64,000 nucleotides of DNA from Branchiostoma floridae (GCF_000003815.2 NC_049982.1:4735511-4799510); one strand, 5' to 3'. Positions 25,301 to 35,900 are shown, numbered from the stretch's first letter. Numbers and translations are program-made. Notes: generated by a model from the sequence alone, not told the origin.

Positions 25301-26012
25301 ACCTATAAATTCGCGTGATCTTTGAAAGAAATATATCTCCACTTTTCACGGAGGTGATAAGTGCCTACCTGGTACTCCGTAGAGTTGGAGCTGTTGCCGT
25401 AGCAGCTGGAGCCCTGCTGGTTGACTGTACCGTTGCCGATGCGGTAGTAGATGTACTGCTGCCGAAGCGACCCGGTCATCACAATCGCCGTAAACTATCG
25501 GTCGGGAAAAAAGGAGCACAGATGAATAACCTTCTTCTATGTTTTTAATACAAAAAATTTCCTAACATGTTAGAATAAATGAATGAAAAAGCATATTTCA
25601 AAGTAATTATCTGTCAAAGATGACAGAAACAAGAGTCGCTCGAAAATGAGAAAAGTTTATTCCATGCTTTACCGGATAGAACGCATATAGCTAAAGATAA
25701 CACAATTCATTCTAACCATTAACGTTACAGATGAACTAAAGGAGGAGAATCAGTACCTTACGCCTCTGAAAAACAGATACCAACTGAGATGGATTCGAGG
25801 GTTATGAGGTCACATGGGGGGGGGGTCTTAATCATGTAGATATGATTACAAAACATTTCCATGAGGGAATAAGTTTTTTTCACATCATCTGAATCACCTA
25901 CCAAGAGGAATAAGACAGGTTCCACGGTCACAGGGCAGTAGGGTTTGATCGCTTCTGGCTGAGGGGGATCCTCGACCTTCTTCTCAGAGGTTTCAGTCTT
26001 CTGTTCTGCCAT
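19350..26012 (-). CDS. SLC46-family (proton-coupled folate transporter-like) major facilitator, ten exons
   Basis: Exons, 5' to 3' on the minus strand: 26012-25902, 25494-25369, 24358-24198, 23944-23886, 23546-23419, 22787-22342, 22088-22004, 21134-21051, 20736-20580, 19434-19350. All junctions are GT-AG and the phases agree. The product is about 480 residues, the usual family length. Landmarks are TGSLRQQYIYYR in helix 1, the major-facilitator loop GSLSDKLGRK, YIADIT, PFCWSP (aligns with the disulphide Cys of human SLC46A1) and SKMVGPEEQGSLFG near the C-terminus. The first loop holds sequons NGT, NSS and NST plus a Cys, as in glycosylated SLC46A1. Exon 5 lacks one base in a GGGG run; with it restored the frame reads VRYSRQALLQAVTG and joins exon 6 correctly. 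By hand alignment the folate-transporter residues Glu185 and His281 are Gln and Tyr here, so the substrate is unknown. An in-frame Met at 26075 is an alternative start. Confidence 0.92.
19928..20110. mobile_element. Foldback MITE with TTTCCAAACCGGGGCCC ends
   Basis: CGTCATATTTCCAAACCGGG on the left is mirrored by CCCGGTTTGGAAACGTGACG on the right. It lies in the last intron of the transporter gene. An end fragment recurs at 16870-16895. Confidence 0.7.
20461..20560. repeat. Degenerate ACCTG/GTACCTG short repeat
   Basis: About 80 bp rich in GGTCCGGACCTGGACCTG and GTACCTG motifs, partly self-complementary. It lies in the last transporter intron. Confidence 0.6.
21815..21850 (+). ncRNA. Hammerhead-ribozyme-like core (weak)
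   Basis: CTGACGA, then a stem GGTGTC/GACACC with a short loop, then GAAAC. This resembles the CUGAUGA-stem II-GAAA core of the hammerhead motifs carried by Penelope-like retroelements. One core base differs (U to C) and I cannot find convincing stems I and III, so this may be only a decayed element end. Confidence 0.25.
23171..23286. mobile_element. Foldback MITE with TCTCCAAGCAGAGG end
   Basis: TCTCCAAGCAGAGGTTGAGT with CGCGGAGATATAG on the left is mirrored by CTATATCTCCGCGACTCAAA and CTCTGCC on the right. It belongs to the same family as 5232-5376. It sits in an intron of the transporter gene, between exons 5 and 6. Confidence 0.7.
25232..25282 (-). repeat. Partial duplicate of transporter exon 2
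   Basis: About 48 bp match the 3' end of exon 2 and its splice donor (CCTACCTGGTACTCCG, then GAGTTGGA and CTGTTGCCGTAGCAGCTGGA) with about four mismatches. It encodes SSCYGNSSNSSEYQ-like residues ahead of a GT. It has no acceptor of its own that I can see, so it is most likely a relic. Confidence 0.6.
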
Positions 26013-26283
26013 CTTCTTGTCTTGATACACGATGTACGGTTGGATAGCCTGTTTCCTGTGTGGTTGGGAGATCAACGCGTCCTATCGTTGAATACAACAG
26101 TTCAACGTTATCCGCTCGTTTAAGGTAGGCCATGTTGATTTGATTTTAGAAGAACTTAAAATAACTTCATTGCACGTCCATTGTACACGGTACGTTGTAA
26201 GTACCAGTACATCCTATTTAACACAACAATAATGGCCAACATAGTTCTTTGACATATACATCGATGACATGATTAACGCTAGT

Positions 26284-26474
26284 TCACCTTTATCCATAGG
26301 GTAACCGTTATCCGTTCTTTTTAAAAACAATGTATTTAGGGATATTAAGTCGATAGATAATGGTTTCAAACTGCAATATTTCGAAAATAGTACAATTTGA
26401 AACTACCGTCAATCGATTTGATATCCCTGGATACCATGTTTAGCAACACAACGGATATAGGTTAGCCCGCGGAT
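26284..26474. mobile_element. Foldback MITE with TTCACCTTTATCC ends
   Basis: The outer arms are TTCACCTTTATCC and GGATAAAGGTGAA. Inside is a second stem (GATATTAAGTCGATAG with TTTCAAACTG against its complement). It is about 190 bp and related to 19140-19320. Confidence 0.7.
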
Positions 26475-27208
26475 AAAGGTGAATTAACGTTATATAGACT
26501 GTTTAAAAAAAGAGGTTTCGAACCACACTGTAAATCGTACAAATTATCTGCAGAATGAGCAAATATGTACCATTATTTGCAATAAAATACATCAGAAAAT
26601 GTATACCAATGTTATATAGTGCCAACGTCTGTTCCAAGGTAAAAAAAAACAACAACAACAAGATGTGGACGAACTTATTGTTTAACATACCATATTTTGT
26701 ATGTTAGGTATTTACTCAACCTTCGTGGCCGCTTAGATGTCATGATAAAAGAAACTTTTCTTTTGTCAAACTACCGTATTCATGCACGCATCAGCGTTAG
26801 TGCTTCTATAAGATGATTGTCATCCTTGTAATCAAGTCAACGTTGCCTTAGAATTCAAAATAGAATTGGGTTGAAAGAAAATGACAATGCAGACTTAAAC
26901 CCGTCGACAAGAAAACAGTTGAATTGATAAGAAAGACTTCGTGCTCTTTGCCCCGCCATTTCTGTGTACACTCCCGCTGTTCATCTGTACGCCCTTGTTA
27001 AATAGAAGTTGTCACAGCCCCTGTCTATCCTCAAACCATTAATTTTTTATTGGTTTAACGATTTTGACGTAAAACAATCAAAAATGAAATAAGATGAAAC
27101 ATGACAACACTGCGTAGAAGCATGTTGTGTGTACGAAAGGCAACCCATGTTAAGAATATAGGAAACCCAAACTGTTATGCCAGTTACATACCACCAGAGA
27201 CATACCTT
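26475..27208. other. Intergenic, nothing recognised
   Basis: AT-rich sequence upstream of the transporter gene, with an (AAC)n stretch near 26647. No exon or promoter element could be assigned with confidence. Confidence 0.45.
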
Positions 27209-27220
27209 TACCTACTAAGT

Positions 27221-27656
27221 TAAGTTAAGTTAAACCCTTCCCGCGCCAAGGGCAGTGCCCATTTCTGGCGCATAGGGCGGTGCCCATCTCTGTTTCGTTA
27301 GCCCTGGGCCACACACAACGCAATCACTACAGCAGGGGGCTAGTCCACTGGTAGTGGTGTGTGTTCAACTTCCATACTCCTTCCCGAATGCTGAGTGCTA
27401 AGCAGAGAAAGCAGCATGTACCATTTTTATAGTCTTTGGTATGACTCGGCCGGGATCGAACTCACGACCTTCCGAATGCAAGGCGAACACTCTACCCACT
27501 AGGCCATTGCACCGGCTACTCATTTTCACCTGAGCATAGTGAGGAAAGTCGTGTAAAGTGCCTTTCCCAAGGGCACAAGATCGGTGACACGCAGTCGGAT
27601 TCGAACCCGCAACCTCTCGGTCACGAGGCACAAATGCCGCCGCTGCGCCACGCGAC
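27221..27656 (-). mobile_element. Composite SINE with two different tRNA-derived heads
   Basis: Read on the minus strand, the element starts with a tRNA-like head (A box near GTGGCGCAGCGG, B box GGTTCGAATCC). A body follows with GCCCTTGGGAAAGGCAC. Then comes a second, unrelated tRNA-like head (TGGCCTAGTGGGTAGAG, GAGTTCGATCC) with its own body, ending in TTAAC repeats. One 12-bp duplication, TACCTACTAAGT, flanks the whole unit (27209-27220 and 27657-27668). Neither head folds into a good tRNA: the T-stem of the second is mismatched. These are SINE promoters, not tRNA genes. Confidence 0.8.
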
Positions 27657-27668
27657 TACCTACTAAGT

Positions 27669-28662
27669 GCCTACCGTTTTTCCATTCATTACACTTTAAT
27701 CTAAACATTTACCAAAGATTGTTTAGATAAATGTGTTTACCATAGGGCGCCGGAGGACAGAAAGACACTGGTTACGCCCCTCTCATGTCTCTACCAGACT
27801 GACTACACTGCCTATATCATAGGGAGAAGAATTTGCCAGGGGAGCTTTGATACCAGAGGAGTTGGCCGGCCGCGCAGGTGAAACATTTACCTTAGCGCGG
27901 ACTGTCTCCCCTGGGCGATTTCCCGATTTTTTTTGCCGAATTCTACGATCCCCGCACCCCCCTAGGAAGGTCTGTTGGAGGCTCTCCCTCGTCACTTAAG
28001 ACTGTGATCGCCGTGTCGGCCCACTGAGAGACCAACAGTTTCACGGATCGCTCAACGAATTTTGCAGATAGAGAACGGATCTAAAACGCTTTATTTGTAT
28101 TGTCTTGTCTTTTCTATTATACTTTTACATGATGCATCATGCATGCCCCGATCATGCAAATGTAGTTTTAATCGCAGTACGGTCACTCATTGATCACCGT
28201 CTAAATAAAAGGTACCGATTATGTACATTAACGTTACATGAACTGTGTCTATCACAAAAGCTCGGCTGAGGTTACATTTCGATATGCGAAGGGTTTTAGA
28301 AGGGGGCACATGTATACTAGTATTCTTTTCATACGTGCATGGCCCAGAGATAGGTCCGCTGAATGGGTCAGCAACAACCCGACCTAGGCTACATGGATTT
28401 CTTACAAATAAATCTTTGCAACAATGACTATCAAAACTAGATCCCTTGTTCTATCTGTGTATTTTAGAGTTTCGCGGATGCTTGCTCCAATCAGAGAGTT
28501 TAACTAACGAAAAGTGATACCGTGAACAAAACAAGATGAAACATAATTCACACCTTGGGTTTGTGCCTAAGAAACGTTTTGAATACAGAGCACATTGCTA
28601 CTCATCAGGAAAAAACACTTAAGTGTGGAAAGTAGCCGAGATTCCACGTCACTTGACGCATT
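27669..28662. other. Intergenic, nothing recognised
   Basis: Only chance ORFs, no repeat that I can name. Confidence 0.45.
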
Positions 28663-28790
28663 ATTCTATTCTATTCTATTCTATTCTATTCTATTCTATT
28701 CTATTCTATTCTATTCTATTCTATTCTATTCTATTCTATTCTACCCTACTCTGCTCTATTCTATTCTAGTCTATTTCATTCTATTCTATT
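28663..28790. repeat. (ATTCT)n pentanucleotide microsatellite
   Basis: About 25 units, pure in the first 80 bp and degenerate at the end. Confidence 0.97.
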
Positions 28791-29284
28791 AAGAAATGAA
28801 ACACTTTTCCTACCTTTCCAGCACCTTTTTGCACAGCTGTCTGCTTGAAGAATAGACCTGCGATGACTGATCAAGGACAGCTAATGGCGCACTTAAAAAG
28901 GTGTTACGTTAACGGGACTTTGTATCATCCGCAAATATGGCACGGCAAATCTGGGTCACTCCAGACATGATTTGACAACAACTTAAACACAGGGGAGACT
29001 ATAGGAACGTGAATTAAAATGGTTTCTATAATCGTTTGAAACCACAGGGAGTGTTTCTGTGATTTTAAAGAACACCTGACTAATATCAGAATTGTATAGT
29101 AACGTTCATAGTTCGGCTTTGTTGTGTAAGTAAATCTTATTCAGCTGTCTAATGTGAGTATCAAAACATGTAAGGCCTTATCTGAGTTCAGATAAGTTTG
29201 TTTGAATCTTCGCTTACTCATTACAAGCAAATAGACCTGCAGAACGCTTTTTAAACATTGGGGTCAGGATGGAAGATGAGAGAT

Positions 29285-29450
29285 CGGGCATGTGAGATCG
29301 CGTGGCGAATTCGAAGCAACAGCGTGATTGGCTCAGGACCGAGAGGTCTCGAGTTTAAATCCTGCCATGTCACCGCTCTTGTGCCCTTGGGAAAGGCGCA
29401 ATTTTCCTCACTTTACTTAGGTGAAATGAGTACCTAGCTTCGGTTAGAGC
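29285..29450 (+). mobile_element. Diverged tRNA-derived SINE copy
   Basis: GATCGCGTGGCG, then ACCGAGAGG, a decayed B box and the body motif TTGTGCCCTTGGGAAAGGCG. These match the first head and body of the SINE at 27221-27656, here on the plus strand. Confidence 0.65.
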
Positions 29451-29520
29451 CGTCCCTCCATACATAAATGAGGGAAGATGTGTCCGACAAAATATTACAA
29501 AGATACGATTACATCATTTA

Positions 29521-29969
29521 TGGTTCTCCTGTCGGTTCGACAGATGTGCAGGCAGACAGGCATTTACCTATTTTGCCTGACCTGCACATGACTTTTTATG
29601 GTGAAGGAGGGGCGTGCAATTCCTTCTCCACCCTCTCGTCTACTGGAGCACAGGGACAGAACTTTATGACACGTGTGAGACGGCTTCAGCAGATGCAGCT
29701 TTGTTATTCGGAGTATCCGTCTCCTAGGAGGACTTCCGACAAAGGATGTAAGGAGTTCCTCCTACCCCCGACCGCGCGACTCGTGTGTCATGGCGGGTGC
29801 GTCATGCCCGAACATGCCCCTAAGCCTGTACACGTCTCGGCCACAAAGCCCCGCCAAGGCCACTAGCCGCAGCTAGATACTCATGTACACCTGAGTTAAG
29901 TGAGGAAAGTCGTGTAAAGTGCAAGGGCACAAGATCGGTGACACGGCAGTCGGATTCGAACCCGCCACC
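29521..29969 (-). mobile_element. SINE-like insertion with 14-bp target duplication
   Basis: GATTACATCATTTA occurs at 29507-29520 and again at 29970-29983. On the minus strand the insert begins inside a tRNA-like head (GGTTCGAATCCGACTGCC) with the same body as the SINE at 27221-27656, then continues into about 300 bp I do not recognise. A 132-residue plus-strand ORF overlapping it (29468-29866) is antisense to the element and I regard it as chance. Confidence 0.75.
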
Positions 29970-30078
29970 GATTACATCATTTAAAGTCCTAATAAAAACA
30001 TGGTCAATTATCATGAGTGAAATCTGTTACTTGGGTGGTGTCCGTTAGTCACGATGACGTAGGTAAGTCCGGCGAACC

Positions 30079-30302
30079 TTTAGACCTACATGCCTGGACA
30101 GGCCCTAGGTAAGAGACTTGTATTGACCATATACACTGATTAACAAGCCTGGCGGCCGTTTAGACCTACATGCCGGAACAGGCCCTAGGTAAGAGGCTTG
30201 TATTGACCATATTCACTGATTAACAAACCTGGAGCCGTTTAGACCTACAAGCCGTAACAGGCCCTAGGTACGAGGCCTGTATTGACCATACTCACTGATT
30301 AA
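30079..30302. repeat. Three tandem copies of an 80-bp unit
   Basis: Copies start at TTTAGACCTACA, at 30079, 30159 and 30238, and share CAGGCCCTAGGTA and TGTATTGACCATA. They differ by a few substitutions and one indel. Confidence 0.85.
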
Positions 30303-31609
30303 CAAGTGCCCACGTAGTGATCACGTGTTTACCAGCCTCCCCCTGGCAATTCAAATTACGTGAGATACTATAATTATACTATCCTGGTGCTGGGGGGGGG
30401 ATTAACAGTGTGATCGAAATTCTATTTTTGGGAACGGACAAAACTTGATGCGCGCACGGGTCGTCCTTATAATCGAATAAAGATAGCATTAGTATACATG
30501 GATGACGGCCGTTGTATGCATATATAAAGTTTGCCATTATCATTTTATCATAATTTATTTTTTCAAAGTGCGTTTGCCTTTGCACTTCCAAGGGATGAGA
30601 AAGAAAAAAGAAATAAAAGACAGACAGGTTAAGAATAACTAGAAAGGTTGGCGGATGGAGACTGATACATAGTTTGTTTAATTTTGATTAATTAAAGTTT
30701 ATTGCAAATTCTTGCCCCTTGGGCTAATTGCAGGTAACATAAAAGATTCAGACAGGGTGAAAACGATATCACACATGTCTACTCTAGTCTAAAGCTGGTA
30801 AAGCTAACTCTAGATCCTGGGTTATTGGGTTCGACTCCTATAATTAATAAGTAACTAGGTGCAAAGGATAAACTTTCACCCCGCAACAAGTTAACCTTTC
30901 ACCCCTAGGGTTTTCAGACAAAGGAGGTAGAAAACGGCAGCTGTATTTGCGTACGTAAAAACCACCAGGTAAGAACGTGAAATAGCGTCAAATATACAAA
31001 ATAACTGTCGAATTCTAAAGCATAGGGGGTATAGGTCATTTTTATGTGAATTGCGATATGGTCTGCATGATAGTTTGAGACGAAATTGTAGTATTTTTGG
31101 GGTGGGGTAAGGTGGGGTGGTTTTGAGTGTGTGGAGGGGCTTGTTTTTACGCTTAGCAACTAGAACTTTTCGAGGTCTTCTAAGTCGATTCTTTCACATA
31201 CAAAGTAGCCAATGCCACTGAGGATCTGTTGACTCGCCAGGGGCAGGGAGGAATATTCCACACCCATTTTCCGTCGATGGCAACGGAAAATTCCTTCGGG
31301 CTTTCGTTCTTTTAATAGTTTACTAGTTGTTTGCAATACAACGTTAACCGTTAACGTTAACATAACAACCTCACCTCATCAGCCCCATAGCCTCACCGGC
31401 CGTAACAACGTTATTTGATATTGTGGTAAAGCGTTTTTCTTGTAATATATGTGAATGACCTGGATGCCAGACAGGCTGGTGGGGATGGGCCTAGTTAAAA
31501 CGCTACTAGTATTACGATGGAAGTGGATTCTGAACACGTATTCAAGCAACTTTTCCATTTGTGGTATTGATTAGTATGTTTCATTATCTTATAACTTTGT
31601 CCATTACAG
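30303..31609. other. Intergenic, upstream of a zinc-finger gene
   Basis: A tRNA-like B-box fragment (GGGTTCGACTCCTA) lies near 30827 without a foldable tRNA. No promoter could be assigned. The last bases (TGTCCATTACAG) are a splice acceptor, so at least one exon of the next gene lies in or before this stretch. Confidence 0.5.
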
Positions 31610-32854
31610 TAGGCAAGACATGGCACAGGCAGGTAGTGGGTCTCCTACGTCTGTTTCTCAGAACTTCGGTGATGGGTCTCCTGCTGAAGTTTCATTGCGC
31701 AGAGACACAAGCAAGGTTCAAGACCATACAGGCGAAAAAACCTACAGATGTGAGCAGTGCGACTATTCAACAACAAAGAAGAGGAACTTCGATTATCATC
31801 TAACAAAACACAATGGAAAGAAACCCTACATGTGTGGGGAGTGCGGGTACAGGACAGCTCAGAAGTCTACTTTATTCCACATATGAGAATTCATACCGGT
31901 GAAAGACCCTTCAAGTGTGACCAGTGCGATTATGCCGCTGCAAAGAAATCAACTTTGGAGAGCCATCTCGCGATGCACGCCGGTCAAAAACCCTACATGT
32001 GTGGAGAGTGTGGGTATCGGACAAACCAGAAGTCTCACTTATCCCAACATATACGACTTCATACTGGTGAAAAACCATACAAGTGTGAGCAGTGTGATTA
32101 TACTGCTGCAACGAAATGCACATTGCGTCGCCATCTAGCCAAACATACTGGTGAGAAGTGCGGGGAGTGTGGGTACAGTACAATATGGAAGTCTGAATTA
32201 TACCAACATATGAGAACTCACACAGATGAAAAGCCCTACAAGCGTGATTATTCTGCTGCCAGGGCAACTTTGGGCAGCCAGCTAGCAAAACAAGCCGATG
32301 AGAAACCCTACGTTTGCGGGGAGTGTGGATACAGGGCAGCTCAAAAGTTTACCCTAACCGAACATTTGAGAACTCATACCGGCGAGAGACCATTCAAGTG
32401 TGACCGTTGCAATTATTCTGCTGCATCGAAATCCACATTAGACCGCCACCTAACCACACACACCGGTGAGAAACGCTTCATGTGTGGGGAGTGCGGGTAC
32501 AGAGCAGCACGGAAGGCCCACTTAGACGATCATATCAGAACGCATACAGGTGAAAAACCCTACAAGTGTGACCAGTGTGACTATTCTACCGCACAGAAAT
32601 CCACCTTGGGCAGGCATCTAGCCAGACACGCCGGTAAGAAACCCCTCATGTGTGAGGAGTGCGGCTACAGAACAGCTTCGAAGGCTCACTTAGCCCAACA
32701 CGTGAGAATCCATACGGGTGAAAAACCGTTCAAATGTGACCAGTGTGATTATTCTGCCGCACAGAAATCTGCACTGAGCGTCCATCTAGCCAAGCACACC
32801 AGTAAAAACCCTACTCGTTTGGGGAATGACAAAAAAAAGAAAATTAAGATATGA
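31610..32854 (+). CDS. C2H2 zinc-finger protein of two alternating finger types, frameshifted
   Basis: The exon starts after TTACAG at 31609, with ATG at 31620. Thirteen finger units can be traced. They alternate between a CGECGYR type and a CDQCDYS type, so the array grew by duplication of a 168-bp finger pair. The reading frame breaks in finger 2: the first frame stops at 31886, and the second carries fingers 3-13 to 32854. Compared with the next copy (around 32026-32060), one base is missing near 31875. Finger 6 has lost part of its linker, and finger 7 has lost both Cys and its final His. The end is LysAsp-rich and basic (KKKKIKI). It is probably a nuclear DNA-binding protein; no KRAB, SCAN or BTB domain is visible. 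The frameshift could be an assembly error or a sign of decay, and the degenerate fingers favour decay. Confidence 0.85.
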
Positions 32855-33110
32855 GAACCCATACAGATGAAAATTCCTACAAATATGATCATTGTTGCCT
32901 TTCTTAAAAAAAAAAAGAAGAAAAAATACAGTTGTATGATCATTTAGTTAAACACACCGGCTAAAACTCTGCATTGGTTCAGGACAACTCAAATGTTCAT
33001 ACACACAAAGGCCAGCTCAGGATAGGAGCATTTTAGTTGTATTTAGAATAGAAGCATGGAATTCCAGTGTTGCTCGACATCTAGCAAAACAAACTGATCA
33101 GACTGTGTGA
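32855..33110 (+). pseudogene. Decayed finger relics behind the stop
   Basis: Directly after the stop the sequence still reads as broken fingers, for example MRTHTDENSYKYDHC, then LYDHLVKHTG, and further on ARHLAKQTDQ. Frames are interrupted by an A-rich indel near 32905 and other breaks. The array was once longer. Confidence 0.7.
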
Positions 33111-34379
33111 GGTACAGTACAGAACAACGCTACAACAAAAGTTATTCAGCAATACATACGTTATATGTTAGAAAAAAATGGATGTTAGAACACGTGTTCT
33201 CCGCCAGAGTCTGAGAATAAGCCAAATCTGAGTGCATCTCCAGTAGTCCTGCTTCATTGTATTCTAAGGTCAAAGTTCAAGGTTACCTTTGCTTGGAGTT
33301 GTAGAATTATTAGGTGGAAAAACATTGGTCATAGTTGGTCAAATGTGTTACTATGAAATATTGCACAATGTTGTTTCTCAATTACATGGAAATTACAATA
33401 TCTCATAGTTTTGTTTCTCGAGTACATTAAATCACTTAGTGAAATAGACTTCAAAGTTGTCATTCTTTACATTTTCCATGTTTCGCATGGGTTTGCAGTG
33501 AAGCATATTATACAATCACAATATCGTGTAAAAGATACCAGTTTCATATTATTGAACTGTATTTGTTGGGGAAAAAAATGTGTTTTCTGAAATCAAATAA
33601 TATCAGCTCAGATTCAGCTGCTTTTTGAAGCACATATAGACCCCTGCATCTTAATGTTAATCTGTGGAAAATCTTTACAGTGAATCGACATGGCAATATT
33701 GTCCTAAGGGAATGTAAAAAAAAATACCATGACAATGATTGTACCAGCTGGCACAGACATAAGACAGCCCTTCTACACGGTTATATGTCTTTGAAACTGG
33801 CAATCTGACCCTCTCAATGCAAAACGTCATTATTAGACTTAGTAGTGCATTTGTGATCAGGAGTGACGACCTGGTCTGACGCTGACCCTGATTTGCTCAT
33901 TTTGGCACGCTGTGCTGGCCAAATGATGACATAAACATATGTTTTGTTTGACCTCTTGTACCCGTTTCTGATGGCTTTAAGCTAATATCGCGATCCTACG
34001 ACTGGGTTGCTGTTTTGGTGCGTGCCCGCACAGGTCCACAGTGTGTGCTACATTTTCCTGCTGCATATCATTATCTTTGGGAATCGTAAAGGGTCTGTAT
34101 GGAGTGTCCCAAGTTTTGATCTCATTAAATCCACAAAGGCAAATGGCTCATTTGAATGGCTCCTTTTAAATATTTTTATTATATAGTATTCAATGTTGAA
34201 ATAGCCAGCTAAATCTTAAACAAGGAACGTTAAAATAGGTTAATTTCATTTACAGTATTTTCGAATCGGCTCCTAACAAAACGCCTGCTAGCTTCAATAC
34301 TAAAGGCTGTTGTCATAGCACAATCTTCGCTGCTGAATAATTGCTCTTCCCCTGCAGTGCGCAGCATCAGTACCTGACC
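33111..34379. other. Intergenic, nothing recognised
   Basis: AT-rich spacer between the divergent finger gene and the tandem cluster. No ORF of interest. Confidence 0.5.
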
Positions 34380-34556
34380 TCTCACGTATTTGGCAGCTCA
34401 AGGATTTGGCGTAACACCTGTCTCGTAGAATCCCGACTTCGACTTCCTTTGTTGGCTTGGCCTTGGTGTCTCGTCCTTGACTTTGGAGAAGTCCGCATTC
34501 ATTCCGCAGCGAATTCTAGTGTTTCATCAGGCACGCATGTGTCAACTAAGTTCCAG
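34380..34556 (+). promoter_or_regulatory. Unit 1: noncoding exon 1
   Basis: Homologous to exon 1 of the other six units over GTAGAATCCCGACTT and TTCTAGTGTTTCATCAGGCA, ending TTCCAG with donor GTAAGA at 34557. It is the most diverged copy: the TATA-like box and the ACTTCCGG site of the others are not visible here. Confidence 0.75.
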
Positions 34557-34782
34557 GTAAGAAGACTTGACTATACACGTGTGACTGGGTATTTAAACGT
34601 TTGTAGAGCAATGTTCGAAGAAGAAGTTTCATGTATTTGAGCCACGATTGCAATTTGTTTGTCTTCGGACTGTAATCAGTCCATCAATCCTGTACTTTAC
34701 AGTTCTTTCTTCGTGTATCCGGTACACACACTCAGGTCACTTATTATTGACCTGTTTTTTCAGGTAGGTGTGCAATCATCGT

Positions 34783-35060
34783 ACTCCCCAAGTAGAGGTT
34801 TTTGAGAATTGGCTGAGGACCGTTTTATATCCACCATATTTTTGTTTGTTTTACATACCCGGCAAACCGCCTCATGGCGCAACAAACCAGGCTTGTACCT
34901 AACAGTTCAAGCTGCATATTCGGATAGATTTATTTGATCACCTTTCTCTCATATCTCACGTTTTCTGTGCGCCTGGTCGGGCCCCGGGGAGGGCGGACAC
35001 AAACGGGAGATGTGAGAGAAGCTTGGTCACAATCTTCCGCACAAACCTCTGCTTGGGGGG
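34783..35060. mobile_element. Element with CCAAGTAGAGGT/ACCTCTGCTTGG ends, followed by a G run
   Basis: CCAAGTAGAGGTTTTTG at the left and AAACCTCTGCTTGG at the right frame about 270 bp without coding capacity. The same end sequence is used by the other AAGCAGAGG elements here. Nineteen consecutive G follow at 35055-35073. Confidence 0.6.
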
Positions 35061-35900
35061 GGGGGGGGGGGGGTTACTGCATATTAGCATTAAATAAAAC
35101 CTATGTTTCTTTTGTGCAGCGGTGTAAAAAATAAAAAAGAAGGGAAATTTCTACAAGGAAAGCATTTCATAATGTTGGTGCTGGTTTCAACTGATTGGCA
35201 GTCATCATAAGAAATGAGGATGTAAAAGCTTGGGGATGTAGAAATGTAAATAGGTAGTCGAGGGTCATAGGGTTTTTGAATTTTGTTTGTTGTTAAATTT
35301 TGAGGGTCTAATTATGAAGCTTTATCGCATGGTGTAAAATACCTATAGCTACATATAGTGTTTTGAATCATCGTTTAGCAATCAGGTTCACAAGGGCTGC
35401 TATGGAAATGATCCGGTGTCTGTCTTTTGTATCCTGCAAACCCCTACGTGCGCCCAGGCCCCGAAAGTTCGCCAAATTGTCACATCTAGAATTTCATTCT
35501 CGCCCTAAAGGTCTCATTCATGAAATACTCCGATGAAAAAGGCCAACTGACCTCAAGCCTCAATCTGATAAATGATATCAATATTTTTTTTGAAGTTTCA
35601 TATGGAACGGGACAACTTGGGAGTCAAAACTCAAGAATGAGGCTAGACAGGGAGGGTTTGAATTTCACGGGCCTGTTCGGTTCAATAACTTCTGCAGTTT
35701 TTCTGTCCAGACATTAGCACCTACTCTTAGAGCAGAGGTTAGGCTCAGTTTTTTAAATGTTTTATTTATCTCTTTGTTTGTATTTGCTATGCAGTCTTTT
35801 TTGGCAGAGTTATTTGTTTGGTGGAGAAAAAGGAAACCTGACAAAAAAGAAATTGCCTGTAATGGTGTAAAGATGTCAAAAAATAAGAGCTTAGCAGATA

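Noticed and set aside
27440-27525. Apparent tRNA gene with UGC anticodon on the minus strand
   Set aside because: The T-stem and acceptor stem do not pair, and the sequence continues into a repeat body inside a target duplication, so it is a SINE head.
28595-28792. 65-residue ORF rich in SILFY repeats
   Set aside because: It is the translation of the ATTCT microsatellite.
29468-29866. 132-residue plus-strand ORF as a novel gene
   Set aside because: It overlaps a minus-strand SINE-like insertion bounded by a 14-bp duplication and crosses the insertion boundary. No protein family is recognised.
30079-30302. CRISPR-like array of three repeats
   Set aside because: The units are contiguous 80-bp tandem copies without unique spacers, in a eukaryotic genome.
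34934-35134. 66-residue ORF next to the G run
   Set aside because: It lies within a MITE-like element, contains a Gly run from the homopolymer and has no recognisable domain.
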